Source: a virus. Taken from it: DNA of 31,228 nt. Location: the IMG/VR virus record IMGVR_UViG_3300049734_000056, positions 1 to 31,228 of that record; one strand, written 5' to 3'. Below are positions 23,476 to 28,534 of this stretch, piece by piece. Numbering within the stretch: position 1 is the stretch's first letter; each line of letters begins with the position of its first letter. The notes below the pieces were generated by a model. The model ran no database searches, was not told the DNA's origin, and saw only the letters and a list, made by a program, of their open reading frames with translations. Both the position numbers and the translations under genes were made by a program.

Positions 23476-23617
23476 CCTTTCATTTGGTTTCATGAGACAG
23501 GGATGTGTGTCCAAATCGCAAAAACGTGGAAAAATTGTAGGAGTTGCAATAGCAGAAGGGGGTTGTAGTTAGGGGGGTTCGGGTGTCGAGTAGTTACTAT
23601 AGAGAGGAGAAAGAAAC
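23476..23617. other. Divergent intergenic control region
   Basis: This separates the leftward late genes and the rightward small genes. It has several G-rich runs (23558-23581, for example TTAGGGGGGTTCGGG) and a possible rightward -10 TACTAT (23595-23600) without a clear -35. A ribosome site AGAGAGGAG precedes the first rightward gene. No ORF with a ribosome site was found in it. The direct repeat GTACT-CCC-GTACT (23450-23462) sits in the promoter of the late operon and could be a binding site. Confidence 0.4.
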
Positions 23618-23770
23618 ATGTATAGGGATCGGGAGAGACACATTGAGCTCATGGCTACCGATGAAGCTTACCGCTATGCTTGGAAGTACGCAGAGGAGTG
23701 GATGGAGTATCGAGACTCGGTGAGAGCTATCGAGAAGCGCTTCACCGAAGAGAGGAGGATCGGAGAGTAA
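23618..23770 (+). CDS. Small charged helical protein
   Basis: ATG 23618 behind AGAGAGGAGAAAG. The 50-residue frame reads MYRDRERHIELMATDEAYRY and then a Glu/Arg/Tyr-rich helix. It ends at TAA, sharing a base with the next ATG (TAATG). First gene of the rightward set. Highly charged, predicted helical, no recognised motif. Coupled to the next zinc-ribbon gene. Confidence 0.55.
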   Translation: MYRDRERHIELMATDEAYRYAWKYAEEWMEYRDSVRAIEKRFTEERRIGE

Positions 23771-23883
23771 TGGCTCCTAAGTGCTGTCAGACCTGCGGTG
23801 CTCAGTTCGTCAAGCTGAAGCTTGTTAAGTTCAGCGGTGCTCTCATCTACCAGTGCGACGAGTGTATCGCTCGTCGTAAGTAG
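23770..23883 (+). CDS. Small zinc-ribbon protein, 37 residues
   Basis: ATG 23770 overlaps the preceding stop as TAATG. The 37 residues contain CCQTC (Cys5, 6, 9) and CDEC (Cys29, Cys32), the two knuckles of a zinc ribbon, with basic residues between and at the end (KLKLVKF, ARRK). Frames that start further upstream read through the previous gene. It could bind RNA polymerase or DNA, as many tiny phage zinc proteins do. No particular family. Confidence 0.65.
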   Translation: MAPKCCQTCGAQFVKLKLVKFSGALIYQCDECIARRK

Positions 23884-23964
23884 TTAACATAGCACCCACA
23901 CAGAAAGGAGGTGCACCACAGGTAGTACATGTTGACACGACCTAACACTGCTAACCCCTCATTG

Positions 23965-23993
23965 TTGGATGAGGTTCCCACCAACACTATAAT
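23965..23993 (+). promoter_or_regulatory. Sigma70-like promoter for the 63-residue gene
   Basis: TTGGAT (23965-23970), 17 bp, TATAAT (23988-23993). It is followed by a leader of about 25 bases with GGGGAGGTG before ATG 24024. GTTGG (23964-23968) and CCAAC (23980-23984) form an inverted repeat within the promoter, which could be an operator. Confidence 0.6.
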
Positions 23994-24023
23994 CAAGGGT
24001 GGGATGAGGGGAGGTGAGAGCTT

Positions 24024-24215
24024 ATGGTCCGTAAGCTCACCGAGCAGGAGTTGAAGGACCTTCAGGCCTGGGAGAAGCACCAGGCTTACATGAAGGCCTA
24101 CAACAAGCGGTCTTACGTGCGCGCCAAGCGTACTGCCTATAACAAGGCACGCTGGGCTCGCATTAAGGCAGCTAAGGAGCTTATCTGCGACGACTCTGAC
24201 GAAGAGTCGAAGTAG
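24024..24215 (+). CDS. Basic helical protein, paralogue A
   Basis: This 63-residue protein starts at ATG 24024 behind GGGGAGGTGAGAG. It is basic and helical with several Tyr and Trp residues: RKLTEQELKDLQAWEKH, then YMKAYNKRSYVRAKRTAYNKARWARIKAAKEL, and a short acidic tail. A close paralogue lies at 24896 (46 of 51 aligned residues identical). The Lys/Arg-rich helices suggest DNA or RNA binding, but there is no named domain match from memory. A strong hairpin terminator follows. Confidence 0.7.
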   Translation: MVRKLTEQELKDLQAWEKHQAYMKAYNKRSYVRAKRTAYNKARWARIKAAKELICDDSDEESK

Positions 24216-24234
24216 ATAACCCTTAGCACGCTGG

Positions 24235-24268
24235 CTACCCAGGAGCCAACACTCCTGGGTAGTTTCCT
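24235..24268 (+). terminator. Strong hairpin terminator
   Basis: Perfect 11-bp stem CTACCCAGGAG / CTCCTGGGTAG with a 6-base loop, followed by TTTCCTAT. Ends the transcript of paralogue A. Confidence 0.75.
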
Positions 24269-24310
24269 ATCCAATCTAAGGTGTCGCTCCAGCCACGGGC
24301 AGTGTGGTAT

Positions 24311-24333
24311 CTCCTCCCGCGAGAGAGAGGAGG
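24311..24333 (+). promoter_or_regulatory. Hairpin covering the ribosome site of the 84-residue gene
   Basis: CTCCTC (24311-24316) can pair with GAGGAG (24327-24332), hiding the GGAGG ribosome site of ATG 24341. Could be a translational switch; stem is only 6 bp. Confidence 0.35.
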
Positions 24334-24340
24334 TAACATC

Positions 24341-24595
24341 ATGCCAGACATCCATGGTCACCTCTGTTACTGCGGTAACCACTGGGTGCACGATGCTGAT
24401 GAGATCGTCGACCAAGACGACAACCTCGTCAAGCACACGTGCAACTCGTGTGGTCGGCTGCAGTGGTGGAAAGACCAGGTGTCCTTCGCTGACCAGTTCA
24501 TCTGGGATCTCGAAGATGGTCGCAAGACCGTCCAAGAGATCGCAGAGCTGGCCAGAGTGGTCCTGAAGTCCGGGGCCCACAAGAAGGCCATCTAG
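24341..24595 (+). CDS. Small zinc-binding protein (CxC ... CxxC)
   Basis: ATG 24341 lies behind AGAGGAGG; frames from 24281 have no ribosome site. The 84 residues hold Cys9-x-Cys11 (LCYCGNHW) and Cys34-x2-Cys37 (TCNSCGRLQWW), the probable two halves of a zinc ribbon, then a helical C-terminus (TVQEIAELARVVL). A hairpin that may cover the ribosome site lies just upstream, and a hairpin terminator lies 22 bases downstream. A DNA- or protein-binding role is possible. No family was recognised. Confidence 0.65.
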   Translation: MPDIHGHLCYCGNHWVHDADEIVDQDDNLVKHTCNSCGRLQWWKDQVSFADQFIWDLEDGRKTVQEIAELARVVLKSGAHKKAI

Positions 24596-24617
24596 GTCTT
24601 CCAGCCAGCCTGACGGG

Positions 24618-24646
24618 TACTACGGGAATGCCCTCCCGTAGTATTA
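24618..24646 (+). terminator. Hairpin terminator-like structure
   Basis: Perfect 10-bp stem TACTACGGGA / TCCCGTAGTA with loop ATGCCC, followed by TTAAAGG. Follows the 84-residue gene. No long U-run, so efficiency is uncertain. Confidence 0.6.
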
Positions 24647-24820
24647 AAGGACACACTCGGTCCGAAGTCCGAGTGAAGTTGCTAGTACCTTGGCTGCGAC
24701 GAACTCGTCCCCCTTCGGGGGCCGGGGGGGCGGGCGGCCGGCCGGAGGTCTGCCTAGAAATCGGAGGGGGCGAAGGGGGAGGGTCCATACTTTATCGCTT
24801 ACGCGATCGAGGGGGCACAC
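24647..24820 (+). other. GC-rich, hairpin-dense non-coding block
   Basis: No supported gene. It holds CACTCGG / CCGAGTG (24654-24675), GACGA-AC-TCGTC (24698-24709), a CUUCGG-type tetraloop stem CCCCC-TTC-GGGGG (24709-24721) and a very GC-rich run with CGGCCGGCCGG. CCCCCTTCG (24709-24717) is complementary to CGAAGGGGG (24771-24779), so a longer fold is possible. ATCGC-TTAC-GCGAT follows near 24794. It could be a structured RNA, a packaging or recombination site, or a regulatory region of the promoter that follows. Confidence 0.4.
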
Positions 24821-24850
24821 TTGATTTACCCCTCGCGCTGATGATATAAT
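24821..24850 (+). promoter_or_regulatory. Conserved phage promoter, copy 1
   Basis: TTGATT (24821-24826), 18 bp, TATAAT (24845-24850), then six bases and ATG at 24857. Same arrangement as copies at 26364 and 28322. Drives paralogue B at 24896. Confidence 0.8.
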
Positions 24851-24856
24851 ATAAGT

Positions 24857-24877
24857 ATGATGAGATGAGCTCATCAT
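24857..24877 (+). promoter_or_regulatory. 5' leader hairpin with tiny leaderless ORF
   Basis: ATGATGAG / CTCATCAT is a perfect 8-bp stem around loop ATGAG; GATGAGCTCATC is itself a 12-base palindrome. The ATG at 24857 opens only ATG-ATG-AGA-TGA, overlapping ATG-AGC-TCA-TCA-TAG. Possibly regulates the gene at 24896. Confidence 0.4.
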
Positions 24878-24895
24878 AGAAAGAAGGAGATAGAG

Positions 24896-25147
24896 ATGAG
24901 AAAGCTAACGGAACAGGAGCTGAAGGATCTGAAGGCGTGGGAGAAGCATCAGAGCTACATGAAGGCGTACAACAAGAGGGGGTACGTCCGAGCGAAGAGA
25001 ACGCGATACAACAAGGCGCGGTGGGCGAGGATCAAGGCGGCGAAGGATCTGCTCGATGACGAAGAGCTCCCCGAGGATCAGGAGCTCAGCGAGGAGGAGC
25101 TGACGATCGAGGAGCAGGAGGAGAGGGAGCAGGGAGAGAGCAGCTAA
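24896..25147 (+). CDS. Basic helical protein, paralogue B, with acidic tail
   Basis: This 83-residue protein starts at ATG 24896 behind AGAAGGAG. Residues 2-52 are nearly the same as those of paralogue A at 24024 (5 differences in 51), but the codons used differ at many positions, for example CTA ACG GAA here against CTC ACC GAG there. A 30-residue strongly acidic tail is unique to this copy (EEEL and EEQEE clusters). The basic helical part may bind nucleic acid and the acidic part may mimic DNA or modulate it. Both copies have their own promoter and terminator. Confidence 0.7.
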   Translation: MRKLTEQELKDLKAWEKHQSYMKAYNKRGYVRAKRTRYNKARWARIKAAKDLLDDEELPEDQELSEEELTIEEQEEREQGESS

Positions 25148-25156
25148 CAACCAAGC

Positions 25157-25190
25157 AGCTGGGGGGATAGCGATTATCCCCCCAGCTTTC
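25157..25190 (+). terminator. Strong hairpin terminator
   Basis: AGCTGGGGGGATA / TATCCCCCCAGCT: a 13-bp stem with 5-base loop GCGAT, followed by TTC. Near-perfect; sits 9 bases after the gene stop and 13 before the next gene's ATG, so it may attenuate rather than fully end transcription. Confidence 0.7.
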
Positions 25191-25202
25191 AAGGAGAGAG
25201 CG

Positions 25203-25388
25203 ATGAGAGACATGGGAAGCGCTGTCGAGTGGGATAACGAGCGAGACCTCAAGATCCGAGCGGCTCAGGAGATCAACGCCAGGCACCGAGCGTACCTCGG
25301 GGCGATGGAGAAGTGGGCGAAGCTCATCATCCTGGCGCGTCATCAGGGAGAGTACCTGCAGCTGATGGAAGAGCTCCAGAGCCACTAG
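25203..25388 (+). CDS. Small helical protein, 61 residues
   Basis: ATG 25203 behind AAGGAGAGAG. The frame reads MRDMGSAVEWDNERDLKIRA, then a helical stretch with Trp and a Leu-rich end (WAKLIILARHQGEYLQLMEELQSH). Sits after the terminator-like stem, probably read through or from an unseen promoter. No family recognised. A strong terminator follows. Confidence 0.6.
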   Translation: MRDMGSAVEWDNERDLKIRAAQEINARHRAYLGAMEKWAKLIILARHQGEYLQLMEELQSH

Positions 25389-25397
25389 CGCGAAGGG

Positions 25398-25430
25398 ATA
25401 GGGGAGCGAAGTTTGCTCCCCTATTCTTTT
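25398..25430 (+). terminator. Rho-independent terminator
   Basis: ATAGGGGAGC / GCTCCCCTAT (10 bp), loop GAAGTTT, followed by TCTTTT. The best terminator in the rightward region. Confidence 0.85.
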
Positions 25431-25510
25431 CCCTCCTGCCCCCAGCCCCCCATCGAACGGATCCAAACCACCCCTATCCCCAGTTGCCATCTCGGTTATA
25501 TTATAATACC

Positions 25511-25648
25511 ATGAGTCTCGCGATCCCCGGCCGCCTCGGCCGTCGCCCCTTAGACGAACGGATCCAGACTGCTCGATCGGATTGGGGCCGGCTAAAGATG
25601 AAAGTGAAAACAACAATACAGCTGGTGATCTACCAGCTAGAGATATAG
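25511..25648 (+). CDS. Small protein, probably leaderless
   Basis: A 45-residue frame starts at ATG 25511 with no ribosome site, four bases after a TATAAT (25502-25507); overlapping -10-like TATTAT (25499-25504) would put ATG at the seventh base. No good -35. The protein starts MSLAIPGRLGRRPLDERIQT, is basic, and ends in a hydrophobic helix (IQLVIYQLEI). Its 3' end contains one arm of the inverted repeat at 25623. Moderate confidence because of weak promoter and size. Confidence 0.4.
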   Translation: MSLAIPGRLGRRPLDERIQTARSDWGRLKMKVKTTIQLVIYQLEI

Positions 25649-25790
25649 TCTCTGTGAATGTGGGGCCTGGCGATTACTATCCATAGTCTCTCTCTAGTTA
25701 TTTGGTATATTATCATTTATTATTTTTTATTTTTTATTAATCCATTACATCATTTCAACTCTATATATCTCTCTGCACGGTAGATCACCA
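25623..25790. repeat. 12-bp inverted repeat flanking an AT-rich block
   Basis: TGGTGATCTACC (25623-25634) and its reverse complement GGTAGATCACCA (25779-25790) flank about 144 bp. The left copy also forms a small hairpin by itself (GCTGGT / ACCAGC). The interior contains the AT-rich block at 25697-25770. Confidence 0.55.
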
Positions 25791-25809
25791 CTCGTAAGGA
25801 AAAGAAAAG
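25649..25809. other. AT-rich non-coding region, candidate origin or control site
   Basis: No gene is seen. Positions 25697-25770 are by my count about 85% A+T in a genome with high GC. It includes runs of T and TATTTTTTATTTTTTATT-type short repeats. An easily melted block, bounded by inverted repeats and a promoter, is what a replication origin or a strong promoter region would look like. No iterons or named replication protein gene are visible. Confidence 0.4.
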
Positions 25810-25838
25810 TGGATTTCCACTACTGATGGTGGTATAAT
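25810..25838 (+). promoter_or_regulatory. Promoter of the 113-residue gene with overlapping palindrome
   Basis: TGGATT (25810-25815), 17 bp, TATAAT (25833-25838), then a leader with AGGAGGG before ATG 25858. The palindrome AGTGGA-TT-TCCACT (25808-25821) covers the -35, a likely operator. Confidence 0.6.
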
Positions 25839-25857
25839 AGGCTCAGGAGGGTCACAC

Positions 25858-26199
25858 ATGCCTATCGATCACGGGTTCAACCCCACATGGAATCCCAAAG
25901 ACAGAGCCATCCTCAAGCGACACAACCAGCCAGAGACTCAACACTCCAAGGACTATCGCAACTGGCGTAACAAGCGCCAGCAGATCATCAAGCGGCTTCT
26001 CTACTGGCAGCTAGTCATGGAGGGAGAACTCACACCAACAGGACCCAAGGAAACCCCACTCCCACAAGCCACAGTGGATGAGATCAGAGCGATGGCTCCC
26101 GCAATGTGGAAGCAACTCCAAGAGGAGCTAGAGCTACACGATGAGTTCAGACGTGGAGTGTTCCAACGTCGATATCCAAAGCCACAACGGGAGGTCTAA
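25858..26199 (+). CDS. Basic helical protein, 113 residues
   Basis: ATG 25858 behind AGGAGGG. Reads MPIDHGFNPTWNPKDRAILK, followed by a basic RNWRNKRQQIIKRLLYWQLVM helix, a Pro-rich turn and an acidic C-terminal helix ending in RRRYPKPQREV-like basic residues. Probably a DNA- or RNA-binding accessory protein from composition, but not matched to a family. Its stop is adjacent to the next ATG (TAAATG). Confidence 0.65.
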   Translation: MPIDHGFNPTWNPKDRAILKRHNQPETQHSKDYRNWRNKRQQIIKRLLYWQLVMEGELTPTGPKETPLPQATVDEIRAMAPAMWKQLQEELELHDEFRRGVFQRRYPKPQREV

Positions 26200-26367
26200 A
26201 TGGGTTCATCGGAGTATGAGAAGGATAAGGAGGAGTGGCTACACGCAGTGATCAGCTCTATGTCTCCCTGGCCGATACAGCGTGACAGGAAGAAGTTAAA
26301 GGGGCTAGTCAAGATCCTCGACAGCTATCTCTCTGCCCTCAAGGCCGGGGATAAGAATGATACTTGA
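26200..26367 (+). CDS. Small protein, 55 residues
   Basis: ATG 26200 begins immediately after the preceding TAA, ribosome site CGGGAGG. MGSSEYEKDKEEWLHAVISS, then a helical basic region and C-terminal Lys/Asp-rich end. The final codons contain the -35 element of the second conserved promoter (TTGATT at 26364). No recognised family. Confidence 0.55.
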   Translation: MGSSEYEKDKEEWLHAVISSMSPWPIQRDRKKLKGLVKILDSYLSALKAGDKNDT

Positions 26368-26393
26368 TTTACCCCTCTCTCTCATGATATAAT
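26364..26393 (+). promoter_or_regulatory. Conserved phage promoter, copy 2
   Basis: TTGATT (26364-26369), 18 bp, TATAAT (26388-26393), then six bases and ATG at 26400. Nearly the same sequence as copies 1 and 3, including the TTACCC stretch after the -35 and TCATGA before the -10. Confidence 0.85.
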
Positions 26394-26399
26394 AGTAGT

Positions 26400-26747
26400 A
26401 TGATGAAGCTATGTCATGAACAAATAAAGGAGAGCGAACCCATGACGAAGAAGAGTGATGTGGTGAAGCTGTGGCTCGACGGTATGGTGTCGGCGGACGA
26501 GGCGATGGCGAAGATCGCTGAAGACCAGCTCACCGAGACCGAGAACAGCAAGAAGGAGGGTGGATCCAAGAGGCAGCTGCTCGACGTGGTGATCACGGTC
26601 AGTAGAGTCGAGCAGCGGCCAGATGGGGAACCCTACAGCAGCACTCAGGTGTTCAGGTTCGATTACGAAGAGGGCACGTGGGATGACATGCTCGGCTCGA
26701 TCAGCGAGTACGCTGTTGAGGGTGGTATCATGCAGAACAAGGTGTAA
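26400..26747 (+). CDS. Small protein with possible dual start
   Basis: ATG 26400 is at the predicted +1 of promoter copy 2 and in frame with ATG 26442, which has GGAG about 10 bases upstream. Leaderless translation gives 115 residues, internal initiation 101 (MTKKSDVVKLWLDG). The protein has an N-terminal helical part and a C-terminal beta part (VVITVSRVEQRPDG, TQVFRFDYEEGTWDDML). No family recognised. The first gene of an operon running to 28220. Which start is used needs experiment. Confidence 0.65.
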   Translation: MMKLCHEQIKESEPMTKKSDVVKLWLDGMVSADEAMAKIAEDQLTETENSKKEGGSKRQLLDVVITVSRVEQRPDGEPYSSTQVFRFDYEEGTWDDMLGSISEYAVEGGIMQNKV

Positions 26748-26759
26748 GGAGGAGAACAG

Positions 26760-26921
26760 ATGATCGTCAAGGTGACGCACGTGATGGAGATCGAGGTCCT
26801 CGAGCCTCTCACCGATGAGTCGGTGGAGAACGCGTACTTTGGACACATGATCGGAAACACTAGCTACAACGACCGGGAGATCGAGTTCAAGTGGGAGATC
26901 ATCAAGGAGGAGAGCAAGTGA
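26760..26921 (+). CDS. Small beta protein, 53 residues
   Basis: ATG 26760 behind AAGGAGGAG. MIVKVTHVMEIEVLEPLTDE, acidic, beta-like, ends with FKWEIIKEESK. Overlaps the next GTG by four bases (GTGA). No recognised motif; similar in style to other small phage operon proteins. Confidence 0.6.
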   Translation: MIVKVTHVMEIEVLEPLTDESVENAYFGHMIGNTSYNDREIEFKWEIIKEESK

Positions 26922-27133
26922 GAGACCTACCGTTCTACGGCACCGAGTTCGAGGACCGATTCATCAAGCGTCTCAAGGCTCAGGGGCATCACTGCGTCTT
27001 CGCGGCGTGTGAGAACCTCATCGAGGGGATGGCGGATTTCAGGGATGATCTCAGCAGGAGGGAGTTCGCCATCAGCGGGATCTGTCAGGGGTGTCAGGAC
27101 AAGCTCTTCAAGAACCCAGAGGAGGAGCTCTAG
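26918..27133 (+). CDS. Small zinc-binding protein, 71 residues
   Basis: GTG 26918 overlaps the preceding TGA, with GGAGGAG upstream. A longer ATG frame (26891) is inside the previous gene. Cys26-x4-Cys31 (HHCVFAACEN) and Cys56-x2-Cys59 (ICQGCQDKLF) are probable zinc ligands in a treble-clef or ribbon. Acidic C-terminus. Part of the operon from 26400. Confidence 0.65.
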   Translation: MRDLPFYGTEFEDRFIKRLKAQGHHCVFAACENLIEGMADFRDDLSRREFAISGICQGCQDKLFKNPEEEL

Positions 27134-27134
27134 A

Positions 27135-27329
27135 ATGCCAGTCAAGGTGCACTTCAACAAGGATGGGTACTACAAGGTGCTGGATCAGTTCAACGGGGCG
27201 TTGGACATCGCGGCGTACGATCACAACACCAAGACCTTGATGTTCTGCGGTAGTGAGGACAGCTACGACGTGGAGGGCGGCCGATTCATCCCGATCGAGT
27301 TCATCCTGGGCAACGAGGAGGAGATCTAG
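27135..27329 (+). CDS. Small beta protein, 64 residues
   Basis: ATG 27135, with GAGGAG upstream. MPVKVHFNKDGYYKVLDQFN..., mixed charged and aromatic, predicted beta strands (TLMFCGSEDSYDVEGGRFIPIEFIL). The stop TAG overlaps the next GTG (TAGTG). No family recognised. Longer frames from 27009 belong to another reading. Confidence 0.6.
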   Translation: MPVKVHFNKDGYYKVLDQFNGALDIAAYDHNTKTLMFCGSEDSYDVEGGRFIPIEFILGNEEEI

Positions 27330-27499
27330 TGGCTCATGCGTATCTGATCGCGTGTGGGAAGTGTCACTTCGCGGAGCTGTGGTGGAGCCACAGCAACGTG
27401 AAGGAGAGGTTCAAGGACATCGAGAATCATCAGGACGATCTCAGCGTGAGTGAGTGTGGTGGGATCCTCGAGCTGATGGACATCGAGATCCAGTCATGA
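27329..27499 (+). CDS. Small Cys/His protein, 56 residues
   Basis: GTG 27329 overlaps the preceding TAG as TAGTG, with GGAGGAG upstream. MAHAYLIACGKCHFAELWWS holds Cys9-x2-Cys12, and a later Cys43; His13, His21 and others could complete a zinc site. Ends at TGA 27497-27499, overlapping the next ATG. No family. Confidence 0.55.
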   Translation: MAHAYLIACGKCHFAELWWSHSNVKERFKDIENHQDDLSVSECGGILELMDIEIQS

Positions 27500-27771
27500 A
27501 GCAGCGGAAGTTCAAGGCTCTGTGCCTCAACTGTGGGTGGGATAGCAGTTGGATGCACGGGCCTACAGAGGCTGAGGCGTATCACTTCGCGCTTCACTAT
27601 CGGCAGCACAAGCACCTCAGTACCAAGCCCGGAAAGATGGAGTGTCTGAGCGCGATCCTGGTGGTAGCGACCAAGGAGGCCTACGAGCTTCCGAACCCCA
27701 CAGGATGGGATGTGGTGACCGAACGGCAAATGGAAGGCGAGATCGCGGAGAACTGGAGGAGAGTGCTATGA
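27496..27771 (+). CDS. Zinc-finger-like protein, 91 residues
   Basis: ATG 27496 overlaps the preceding TGA (ATGA). Cys10-x2-Cys13 (LCLNCGW) and a His-rich helix (EAYHFALHYRQHKH) give a C2-H2-type zinc site, as in several phage small zinc fingers. The C-terminal half is beta/alpha with Trp. Frames starting earlier are readthrough. Part of the operon. Confidence 0.65.
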   Translation: MKQRKFKALCLNCGWDSSWMHGPTEAEAYHFALHYRQHKHLSTKPGKMECLSAILVVATKEAYELPNPTGWDVVTERQMEGEIAENWRRVL

Positions 27772-27932
27772 GGCAAGACTACAAGGACGTGATCAAGTAC
27801 GGGCTCAGTCCGTTCGACGCAGAGGCTCTGATGAGGATCATCGAGACTCCCAACGATCTGATCCTCATGAACGGCAACGTGTGGGTGCCAGGGTTCATCA
27901 ACGAGGAGTTCGAACTCAAGGGTCACGGCTGA
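27768..27932 (+). CDS. Small protein, 54 residues
   Basis: ATG 27768 overlaps the preceding stop (ATGA), with GGAGAG upstream. MRQDYKDVIKYGLSPFDAEA..., ends in FELKGHG. Acidic, mixed structure; no motif seen. Translationally coupled to both neighbours. Confidence 0.55.
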   Translation: MRQDYKDVIKYGLSPFDAEALMRIIETPNDLILMNGNVWVPGFINEEFELKGHG

Positions 27933-27935
27933 CCC

Positions 27936-28220
27936 ATGGTGATTGCGGTCGGTTCTGACCGCTTCAGGACGGCGTTCGAGAGTGATACGATAGACACCAC
28001 AGCGTTGAGGAAGGCGGCTGAGAAAGCTGGCTACTTCACCAACCGCTGGAATGACCATAAAGAGTTCGAGATCAACCCGGAGCTGACTGTCTGGATTCCG
28101 GAGGATGAGGATAAGCGTTACGACTACCTGGACCGCGTGGTCTATGGCACCGCGATCGCGAAGGTCACGGTCGAGGAGCTCAAGGACATCGTCCGAGAGA
28201 TGTTCATGGACAGGATGTAG
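27936..28220 (+). CDS. Unknown protein, 94 residues
   Basis: ATG 27936, three bases after the preceding stop, no strong ribosome site (coupling is likely). MVIAVGSDRFRTAFESDTID then a helical basic region, an acidic FEINPELTVWIPEDEDKRYDYLDRVVYGT and a helical C-terminus with Met-rich end. Last gene of the operon from promoter copy 2. Confidence 0.6.
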   Translation: MVIAVGSDRFRTAFESDTIDTTALRKAAEKAGYFTNRWNDHKEFEINPELTVWIPEDEDKRYDYLDRVVYGTAIAKVTVEELKDIVREMFMDRM

Positions 28221-28321
28221 AAGGCTAGAGGTTCGACAGAACATGAACAGTGGCTTTCCATTCAACAATCCATGAGAATAGGAGGTGAGATAGGTTGTAT
28301 GCCCCGAGCAAGGGGTGATAC

Positions 28322-28351
28322 TTGCTTTACCCTTATATCTCATGATATAAT
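28322..28351 (+). promoter_or_regulatory. Conserved phage promoter, copy 3
   Basis: TTGCTT (28322-28327), 18 bp, TATAAT (28346-28351), six bases and ATG 28358. The 100 bases before it hold no supported gene, only a small CCCC-GAGCAA-GGGG stem (28302-28315) and an AGGAGGTGAGAT stretch without a clear start codon behind it. Confidence 0.8.
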
Positions 28352-28357
28352 GGTAGT

Positions 28358-28534
28358 ATGATCAAGTTAACGATAGCAATCAACGTGAGGAGGGGGGTGA
28401 GAGCGATGGATATCGGGAAGGAACAGGAAGAGATCTACATCGAGCCGAAGGAGAATCCGGTACCGAAGAAGAAGGAGGAGACGGTTCCAGTCGAGCCGTC
28501 AAAGGAGGAAGTTCATGAGCCAGCTGGACGCTAA
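28358..28534 (+). CDS. Small charged protein, leaderless start or internal start
   Basis: ATG 28358 lies at the predicted transcription start. The same frame has ATG 28406 behind AGGAGGGGGGTGAGAG, giving 58 or 42 residues (MDIGKEQEEIYIEPKENPVP...). The common part is rich in Glu, Lys and Pro and looks disordered. Ends at TAA 28532-28534, overlapping the next gene by 20 bases. No family. The leaderless N-terminus (MIKLTIAINVRRG) is basic and different in character. Confidence 0.5.
   Translation: MIKLTIAINVRRGVRAMDIGKEQEEIYIEPKENPVPKKKEETVPVEPSKEEVHEPAGR

Noticed and set aside
23929-24054. 41-residue ORF before paralogue A
   Set aside because: Its nearest ribosome-like site is 17 bases away and it overlaps the real gene start; the sequence looks non-coding.
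24596-24895. tRNA gene
   Set aside because: The GC-rich stems do not form a cloverleaf, and there is no T-loop GGTTCGAAT-type sequence.
28299-28361. 20-residue ORF MPRARGDT... over promoter copy 3
   Set aside because: It has AGGAGGTG 13 bases upstream and ends in an ATGA overlap with ATG 28358, but it reads through the promoter itself and nothing similar exists at the other two copies. Probably chance.
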